From Streptomyces sp. LBL (GTDB taxonomy: Bacteria; Actinomycetota; Actinomycetes; Streptomycetales; Streptomycetaceae): DNA of 64,000 nt. The notes beneath the pieces are model-generated. The model saw nothing but the letters and a program-made list of their open reading frames with translations. It was not told where the DNA came from and did not search any database. Shown here one piece after another: positions 58,668 through 64,000 of the stretch. The stretch lies in the NCBI RefSeq assembly GCF_029893585.1, contig NZ_JARXYX010000019.1:1-64000 (forward strand), in the 5' to 3' direction. Position 1 is the stretch's first letter. Every line of letters starts with the position of its first letter. A program made the translations under genes and the position numbers.

Positions 58668-59350
58668 ACACGCTCACCCGCTGGGCCCGCGCCGAATGGG
58701 GACTGCTGTACGTCACCGTGCGCGAACCGCTGATCGAGCGCAGGTGGCGGGCGGCCTGGATGACGATCGGGGCGGTGTGTCTGACCGCGTTCCTGCACGC
58801 GCTGCAGAACCAGTCCGGGGGCTGTCGGTTCGTGCGGGACCTCGGGGAGGTGCGCGCCGAGGACCCGTTGTGGCCGGCACTGCTGCGCACCCCGCTCTCC
58901 CTGTTCGTGCCCGCGCTGGACCTGCCCGCCTGGGGCGCCCTGGCGCAGATCCTGCTGGTGTTCGGGATCGCCGAGATCTGTCTGGGCCGATGGCGGACCC
59001 TCGCCCTCGCCTACGCCGCCACGCTCGCCGGGACCCTGTACGCCCGCCTGGGCGTCTGGCTGGGCCCCGGCCACCCGCTGGGCCTGCCCGGCTCGGACGC
59101 GCAGGTGGTGGACACCGGCCCGTCGGCGGCCGTGGTGGGCCTCGCCGTCTTCCTCGGCTGGCGCTACCGCGCGTATGTCACCGCCGGTGCGGTGGTCGCG
59201 GCGATGGTGGTCGAGGTGGCGCTGAAGGAGAACCTGGCCGGCAAGGAACACCTGGCGGCGATCGGGGTGGTCCTGCTGCCGTGCGGGGCGTCGGCCCTGC
59301 GTCACCTGCGGGCGATCGCCGGGTCGGGCTTGCCGCCGATCAGGTCCTGA
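58664..59350 (+). CDS. Rhomboid-like membrane protein
   Basis: A 228-residue protein with about six hydrophobic segments. A DTGPSAAVVGL motif resembles the rhomboid GxSx nucleophile site and a later KEHLAAIGVVLL resembles the His helix, so it may be a divergent rhomboid. The active site is uncertain. It overlaps the MprF-like gene (ATGA) and probably works with it. Its last 49 bp overlap the convergent gene at 59302. Confidence 0.78.
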   Translation: MNTLTRWARAEWGLLYVTVREPLIERRWRAAWMTIGAVCLTAFLHALQNQSGGCRFVRDLGEVRAEDPLWPALLRTPLSLFVPALDLPAWGALAQILLVFGIAEICLGRWRTLALAYAATLAGTLYARLGVWLGPGHPLGLPGSDAQVVDTGPSAAVVGLAVFLGWRYRAYVTAGAVVAAMVVEVALKENLAGKEHLAAIGVVLLPCGASALRHLRAIAGSGLPPIRS

Positions 59351-60054
59351 ATCCTGCGGCGGGGGCCCGCCCAGCGGCGGTCGTGACGGTAGGCGCGCAG
59401 GGTGGCTCTGGCACGGGCCCGCGGACGGCGGCGGTACAGGCGCTTGGCCCACGGCGAGCCGGGGCGGGCCAGCCGGACGAGACCGATCAGGCCGACCAGC
59501 GGGACGATCACGCTGAAGATCGCCATACGGGCCTTGCCCTTGCTCAGGACCAGCAGGGCGAAGAAGAAGTTGACCGCCACGGACACGATGACTCTGCCAC
59601 GGTCCTGGAGCTCCCCCTGGGACACGTCGTTCACGCCGAAGGGCGTGAACCCGGCGAGGACCAGGCCGACCAAGGCCGCCGTGAGCACCACGACCTCGAC
59701 GCTCTTGCGGCCGGCCTCCGTCCAGTAGACGTCCGCGAGGTGCAGGATCAGCGCGAACTCGTCCAGGACCAGGCCCGCGCCGATACCGAAGACGACGGCG
59801 AACGCGGCCGAGCCGAAGCCGTACCGGCTGCTGGCGACCGCCCCGAAGCCCCCGAGGATGGTGAGGACGACACCGGGGACCACATGGTGGATGTGCACTC
59901 CCCCAGTGCTGACGTTGCCGAAGGGCCCCTTGCCCGCCCGGATCATGCGGGTGACGACCCGGGTGATCAGGAACGTGAGGACGAACGCGGTGAGCGCGAG
60001 AAGCAGCGGCAGCTTGCCCGGCTCGATGATGTTCCGCTGCAACCAATGTCCCAT
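59302..60054 (-). CDS. Integral membrane protein, unknown function
   Basis: A 250-residue protein with about six membrane helices and the blocks GNVSTGGVHIHHVVPG and LVLDEFALILHLADVYW. The His and Asp/Glu residues inside helices suggest metal or proton binding; the pattern recalls actinobacterial membrane proteins of unknown function. The C-terminal ~45 residues are very basic. The gene's 3' end overlaps the rhomboid-like gene by 49 bp in opposite orientation. It lies just upstream of, and divergent from, cobS. Confidence 0.83.
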   Translation of the reverse strand: MGHWLQRNIIEPGKLPLLLALTAFVLTFLITRVVTRMIRAGKGPFGNVSTGGVHIHHVVPGVVLTILGGFGAVASSRYGFGSAAFAVVFGIGAGLVLDEFALILHLADVYWTEAGRKSVEVVVLTAALVGLVLAGFTPFGVNDVSQGELQDRGRVIVSVAVNFFFALLVLSKGKARMAIFSVIVPLVGLIGLVRLARPGSPWAKRLYRRRPRARARATLRAYRHDRRWAGPRRRIQDLIGGKPDPAIARR

Positions 60055-60125
60055 ATGGTCACTTTATCCAGGGCTGCTGTCCACGCCCTCTGGGCGCCCT
60101 CGCGACCGCCGGGTAGCCTGCGCCG

Positions 60126-60974
60126 GTGTCCACGCCCCCGCCGTCCTCGCCGCCGCCCCCGCCGTCCTCCCCGCCCCCGCCGCCCTCACCACCGGCCGCC
60201 TCCTGCCCGGACGGTCTCCGTTTCGCCTTCGGTACGCTCACCGCGTTCCCGGTCGAGGTGAGCCGTTGGGACCGGGAGGCGGCCCGCGCGGGGATGCTCT
60301 GCGCTCCCGTGGCCGGGTTGGCGGTCGGTGTGTGCGCGGCGGTCCTCGGTCTGTTCCTGCTGTACATGGGCGCGGGCCCGTTGCTGGCCGCCGTCGCCTC
60401 GGCCGCCGTACCCGCCGTCCTGACCCGGGGTCTGCACCTGGACGGCCTCGCCGACACCGCGGACGGTCTCGGCAGCGGCAAGCCCGCCGCGGACGCGCTG
60501 CGGATCATGAAGCAGTCGGACATCGGGCCGTTCGGTGTGCTCGCCCTCGTCTTCGTGCTGCTGGCCCAGGTCGCCGCGCTGGCGCAGCTCTACGGCGCCT
60601 CCTGGACCCGGGGCGCCCTGGCCGCCGTCGTCGCGGCGACCGCCGCCCGCCTCGCCCTCACCCTGGCCGCCCGCAGCGGGGTACCGGCCGCCCGGCCGGA
60701 GGGGCTGGGTGCGGCGGTGGCGGGCGTGCTGCCGGTGCGGGCCGCGGTGCTCACGGCGGTCGTCGTCCTCGTCGCGGCCGCGGGCGCCGGCGCACTCCTC
60801 GGGGAGTACGACGTCGTCCGTACGGCCTGCGCGGTCGCCGCCGCCGTCGGGGTGTCCGAGCTTCTCCTGGGGCGCTGCACACGGCGGTTCGGCGGGGTGA
60901 CCGGGGACGTGTTCGGGGCGCTCGCGGAAACGGCGGCGACGACCGCGCTCGTGGTGCTGGCCCTCGGGCCCTAG
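60126..60974 (+). CDS. cobS: Adenosylcobinamide-GDP ribazoletransferase (cobalamin synthase)
   Basis: Joins adenosylcobinamide-GDP to alpha-ribazole, the last steps of adenosylcobalamin synthesis, in the membrane. The 282-residue protein has the metal-binding GLHLDGLADTADGLGS block and several hydrophobic helices. The N-terminus is an unusual Ser/Pro run (about residues 2-24) before the family start. GTG 60126 is used; a start further in cannot be excluded because of that run. Confidence 0.92.
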   Translation: MSTPPPSSPPPPPSSPPPPPSPPAASCPDGLRFAFGTLTAFPVEVSRWDREAARAGMLCAPVAGLAVGVCAAVLGLFLLYMGAGPLLAAVASAAVPAVLTRGLHLDGLADTADGLGSGKPAADALRIMKQSDIGPFGVLALVFVLLAQVAALAQLYGASWTRGALAAVVAATAARLALTLAARSGVPAARPEGLGAAVAGVLPVRAAVLTAVVVLVAAAGAGALLGEYDVVRTACAVAAAVGVSELLLGRCTRRFGGVTGDVFGALAETAATTALVVLALGP

Positions 60975-61053
60975 CGGCGCGGCCCAAAGCGGCGCGGTCC
61001 AAGTGGCGCCGCACCGGTGGTACGGCACCGGTGGTACGGCACCGGTGGTACGG
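60974..61053. repeat. Tandem repeats between convergent cobS and the GH114-like gene
   Basis: Two 15-bp units (gcggcgcggcccaaa at 60974 and a near copy at 60989) are followed by three exact 14-bp units caccggtggtacgg (61012, 61026, 61040). Both flanking genes stop in a ccctag context (TAG at 60972 and, on the minus strand, at 61056). Confidence 0.85.
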
Positions 61054-61055
61054 CC

Positions 61056-61877
61056 CTAGCAGGCTTGGCGCCACACGCCCAGTTCGTACTTCTTGCTCAT
61101 CGAACTCAGCTTGAGGCGGCGGGAGTCGGCGCAGAAGCGGCTGGTGGGGAGTTCGTACTCCACGTGGAAGACGGCCTTGTCCGCCGCGATGAAGGGTTTG
61201 AGGTCGGCGCACTCGTCGTACTGGGCGCACTGTTCGTTGACGGCGAAGTCGAAGTCGCCCACCAACTGCGGGATCTGGTCCAGGTCGTTCTTCAGCCCCA
61301 CCGCCAGGCCGCGGTCGTGGGCGAGTTCCGCGATCAGGCGGTTGTAGCGGAGCTGGTCGGCGGCCTTCAGCGGGAAGCCCGTGCGGTTGCGGTAGCCGTC
61401 CATGTTGTCCGGTTCCACCGCGTCGAAGCCCTTGTCGCGGCACATGTCGACACGGGCCGCCATCAAGGGTTCCAGGACATCGGTGCGGCGGATGTCGAGC
61501 CAGCGCTCGCCCTCCCAGCCGTTGCCCCTGCCCAGCACCGACCTGGGGAACTTCCCGGCGTCGGGGCGCCAGTCCTCCCAGGCACCGGTGGAGAGATAGC
61601 AGATCACCTTGCGGTCGTCGGCGTGCAGTGCGGCGACCGTCGCCTCGTCCTGGTCGAAGCCGTCGATGTCGTAGACCGGGACGTCGACGCTCGTGTCGAG
61701 GCGGCCGCTGAGCTGCCACTGCCAAGCCACTCCGGGGCGCGGCTGCCAGCGTGCGCCGGCCGACGTGCCGGCCGACGGGCCGGCGTGCTCGGGGCCCTCG
61801 GCGGGGGCTGTCGTGCAGGCCGCCGACAGCAGGAGCGCGGCGCTCAGCAGAACGAGGTGCAGGATCGGGCGTCTCAC
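61056..61877 (-). CDS. GH114-type glycoside hydrolase-like lipoprotein
   Basis: A 273-residue secreted lipoprotein (lipobox LLLSAAC, Cys21). The mature domain has the TIM-barrel features of the endo-alpha-1,4-polygalactosaminidase/GH114 group: VPVYDIDGFDQDEATV, KVICYLSTGAWEDWRPD, GFDAVEPDNMDGY (catalytic acidic residues) and a VGLKNDLDQI strand. GTG 61877 has GGAG 8 nt upstream and places the signal peptide correctly. Galactosaminogalactan or a related polymer is a possible substrate. Confidence 0.85.
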   Translation of the reverse strand: MRRPILHLVLLSAALLLSAACTTAPAEGPEHAGPSAGTSAGARWQPRPGVAWQWQLSGRLDTSVDVPVYDIDGFDQDEATVAALHADDRKVICYLSTGAWEDWRPDAGKFPRSVLGRGNGWEGERWLDIRRTDVLEPLMAARVDMCRDKGFDAVEPDNMDGYRNRTGFPLKAADQLRYNRLIAELAHDRGLAVGLKNDLDQIPQLVGDFDFAVNEQCAQYDECADLKPFIAADKAVFHVEYELPTSRFCADSRRLKLSSMSKKYELGVWRQAC

Positions 61878-62167
61878 CGGGCAGGCTCCAGGGTGTCGGC
61901 GACTTACCCAAGGATGATCTCCCGGAGCACGCCGCACGCAGCACGCGGCCCGCACCCCGGCACCCCGCACCCCGTCGGTTACGGCGGGCGTACGGTGCGT
62001 GCCCGCGGGAACGATCGGAAGCAGCGCCGAGCGTAGGCTCGTGTCGGGGATTCACCAGCCCAGGTGAAGACCGTTCCGCGGGAGGGATCTAGGGTCGGTT
62101 GTCGGGCCCGGTCGGCCCACCCGCGTTCGGCCACGCACACTTCATACGGAAGCGAGATTCCACCACC

Positions 62168-63706
62168 GTGACTGCTCTCACTCTCAGCACCAGCGCGGCG
62201 CCCGGCCTGCGGGCCGACGCGATCGTGATCGGTGTTGCCAAGGGCGCCGAGGGCCCGGTCGTCGCACCGGGTGCCGAGGCCGTGGACAAGGCGTACGACG
62301 GCTCACTCGCCGGCGTCCTGGAGACCCTCGGCGCCGCCGGGGCCGAGGGCGAGGTGACGAAGCTGCCCGCACCGGCCGGCTTCAAGGCCCCGCTCGTGGT
62401 GGCGGTGGGCCTGGGCGCCGAGCCAGACAAGGACTCCGGCTTCGACGCGGAGGCGCTGCGCAAGGCGGCCGGGGTGGCCGCGCGCGCCCTCACCGGCATC
62501 AAGAAGGCCGCGTTCGCGCTGCCGCTCACGGACCCCGCCGACGCCGGCGCGGTCGCGGAGGGCGTGCTGCTTGGGGCGTACTCCTTCGACACGTACAAGG
62601 GAGCCGCCGCCTCCGACGGCAAGGGTGCCAAGGCGAAGAACGGCAAGGCGCCGCTGGCCGAGGCCGCGCTGCTGGGCGGCAAGCCCCGCGACCGCGCGTA
62701 CAAGGCGGCTGTCGCGCGCGCCGTTGCCGTGGCCGAGGAGCTCAACCGCGCCCGCGACCTGATCAACATGCCGCCGAACGACCTCAACCCGGAGGCCTTC
62801 GCCGCCGTCGCGCAGACCGCGGCGAAGGAGCACGGCATCACGGTGCAGGTGCTCGACGAGAAGGCCCTGGTCAAGGGTGGCTACGGTGGCATCCTCGGGG
62901 TCGGCGCCGGGTCGGCGTCGGGACCGCGGCTGGTGAAGCTGTCGTACACCTCCTCCAAGGCGACGAAGCACCTTGCCTTCGTCGGCAAGGGCATCACGTA
63001 CGACTCGGGCGGCATCTCGCTGAAGCCGGCGGGCCACAACGAGACGATGAAGTGCGACATGAGCGGGGCGGCCGCCGTGTTCGCCGCGGTCGTCGCCGCC
63101 GCGCGGCTCGGCCTGGAGGTCAACGTCACCGGCTGGCTGGCGCTGGCCGAGAACATGCCGTCGGGCTCGGCGACCCGGCCCGGTGACGTGCTGCGCATGT
63201 ACAGCGGCAAGACGGTCGAGGTCCTCAACACCGACGCGGAGGGCCGGCTGGTGCTGGCCGACGCGCTGTGGGCGGCCTCGGGGGAGAAGCCGGACGCGAT
63301 CGTGGACGTGGCGACGCTGACCGGGGCGATGATGCTGGCGCTGGGGAACCGGACGTTCGGGATCATGGCGAACGACGACGCGTTCCGCTCCGCGCTGCAC
63401 GAGGCCGCCGAGGAGGTGGGCGAGCCGGCCTGGCCGATGCCGCTGCCGGAGCACCTGCGCAAGGGGATGGACTCCCCCACCGCCGACATCGCGAACATGG
63501 GTGAGCGGATGGGCGGCGGGCTGGTCGCCGGTCTGTTCCTGCGGGAGTTCGTGGGCGAGGGGATCACCTGGGCGCACCTCGACATCGCGGGGCCCGCGTT
63601 CAACGAGGGCGGACCGTTCGGATACACGCCGAAGGGTGGTACGGGGACGGCCGTGCGCACGCTGGTCCGGCTGGCCGAGCTGACCGCGGCGGGCGATCTG
63701 GGCTGA
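62168..63706 (+). CDS. pepA: Leucyl aminopeptidase (M17)
   Basis: A cytosolic two-metal aminopeptidase of 512 residues, probably hexameric. The C-terminal catalytic domain has Lys274 and Asp279 in VGKGITYDSGG, Asp297 in KCDMSG, and the signature NTDAEGRL (354-361) with bicarbonate-binding Arg360. The N-terminal ~200 residues form the usual alpha/beta domain. GTG 62168 follows GGAAGCGAG. It precedes lpd, an order I recall from other Streptomyces. Confidence 0.94.
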   Translation: MTALTLSTSAAPGLRADAIVIGVAKGAEGPVVAPGAEAVDKAYDGSLAGVLETLGAAGAEGEVTKLPAPAGFKAPLVVAVGLGAEPDKDSGFDAEALRKAAGVAARALTGIKKAAFALPLTDPADAGAVAEGVLLGAYSFDTYKGAAASDGKGAKAKNGKAPLAEAALLGGKPRDRAYKAAVARAVAVAEELNRARDLINMPPNDLNPEAFAAVAQTAAKEHGITVQVLDEKALVKGGYGGILGVGAGSASGPRLVKLSYTSSKATKHLAFVGKGITYDSGGISLKPAGHNETMKCDMSGAAAVFAAVVAAARLGLEVNVTGWLALAENMPSGSATRPGDVLRMYSGKTVEVLNTDAEGRLVLADALWAASGEKPDAIVDVATLTGAMMLALGNRTFGIMANDDAFRSALHEAAEEVGEPAWPMPLPEHLRKGMDSPTADIANMGERMGGGLVAGLFLREFVGEGITWAHLDIAGPAFNEGGPFGYTPKGGTGTAVRTLVRLAELTAAGDLG

Positions 63707-63718
63707 GTTCTGGTCGGC

Positions 63719-63749
63719 GGGGCCTCGCATGCGGATGGTGCGAGGCCCC
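63719..63749 (+). terminator. Terminator after pepA
   Basis: GGGGCCTCGCA (63719-63729) pairs perfectly with TGCGAGGCCCC (63739-63749), 9-nt loop, about 12 bp past the pepA stop. No T-tract. The remaining gap to 63988 holds no gene I can support and presumably contains the lpd promoter. Confidence 0.8.
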
Positions 63750-63988
63750 GCGGCCGGTTGCCGCCCGGCCGCCCGGATCGGCGCCGCCCCGGCAGTCCGG
63801 TGTGCGGTCGCAAATGAGCGTGGTGCGTCTCACAGCCCGGCCCGGCGTCTCTTTCACCGGTGACAGGTGCGAAGATGGGGCTCGGCAGGACAGGGCCCCC
63901 ACCGAAGGGCCGAAGAACGAGCGGCCGGACACCAGCCGCCGACCGGTCACTGGAGACCGGCGTGGCGCACATGCATGGAGGACGTGAC

Positions 63989-64000
63989 GTGGCGAACGAC
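63989..64000 (+). CDS. lpdA: Start of dihydrolipoamide dehydrogenase (partial)
   Basis: Only four codons are in the window: GTG-GCG-AAC-GAC (V/M-AND). GGAGG at 63977-63981 lies 7 nt upstream. Streptomyces lipoamide dehydrogenases begin MANDAS and, as I recall, follow pepA, so the call rests on context and this short match. Confidence 0.55.

Noticed and set aside
63802..63987. Short ORF between pepA and the lpd start
   Set aside because: Composition is not coding-like, there is no ribosome site, and it overlaps the expected lpd promoter and leader.

Overview
This window is high-GC actinobacterial DNA, almost certainly from a Streptomyces. The evidence is the G/C bias at third codon positions, frequent GTG starts, a bc1-aa3 respiratory gene set of actinobacterial type, a ROK glucokinase next to a small conserved gene, PspA/PspAA, and a Streptomyces-type trp attenuator. 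From memory, the gene order matches the S. coelicolor core-chromosome block from the class II DAHP synthase (about SCO2115) to leucyl aminopeptidase and dihydrolipoamide dehydrogenase (about SCO2179-2180); I could not check this by alignment. The first ~120 bases are poly-C/poly-G sequence and look like a low-quality contig end. I see no phage, transposase, CRISPR array, rRNA or tRNA.

Layout. 0.1-5 kb: class II DAHP synthase (minus), divergent from a fused anthranilate synthase controlled by a leader-peptide attenuator, then phosphofructokinase. 5-15 kb: a NarL-type two-component pair, an acyltransferase, an esterase, a membrane protein, an endonuclease-fold protein, glucokinase and its partner gene, an ArsA-like ATPase, a START-fold protein and a metallophosphoesterase. 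15-27 kb: acyl-CoA synthetase, a secreted cholesterol oxidase, two glycosyltransferases, a lipoprotein peptidase, two NlpC/P60 wall hydrolases, a NYN nuclease-like protein, a zinc-ribbon protein, a rhomboid protease and a lone Lrp effector domain. 27-31 kb: a SufS-like PLP enzyme behind a SAM-IV riboswitch, then trpD. 31-40 kb: qcrCAB and ctaCDEF, encoding the bc1-aa3 supercomplex, interrupted by an L,D-transpeptidase and a receiver-like protein. 40-51 kb: a cysteine desulfurase-TusA fusion, adenosine kinase, a large membrane protein, an ErpA-type Fe-S carrier, NadA (a 4Fe-4S enzyme), and a PspA-PspAA-kinase-regulator group. 51-61 kb: a DUF3043 protein coupled to a methyltransferase, then late cobalamin genes (cobU fusion, cobT, cobS) mixed with an MprF-like protein and small membrane proteins. 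61-64 kb: a GH114-type lipoprotein, leucyl aminopeptidase, and the first codons of a probable lpd.

Links between genes. DAHP synthase, TrpEG and TrpD feed tryptophan synthesis, with only TrpEG visibly attenuated. The NifS-TusA fusion, ErpA, the SAM-IV-controlled SufS-like enzyme and NadA form a sulfur/Fe-S theme beside the Fe-S- and haem-rich respiratory genes. CobU, CobT and CobS complete the lower-ligand loop of adenosylcobalamin.

The most unusual pattern is structural. At least eight gene ends carry short tandem duplications (14-34 bp) that include the stop codon, so several genes are followed by extra stop codons, often in other frames. Other points worth a second look are the aptamer/terminator overlap in the SAM-IV leader, a CTG start codon overlapping the upstream TGA, and the two domain fusions.
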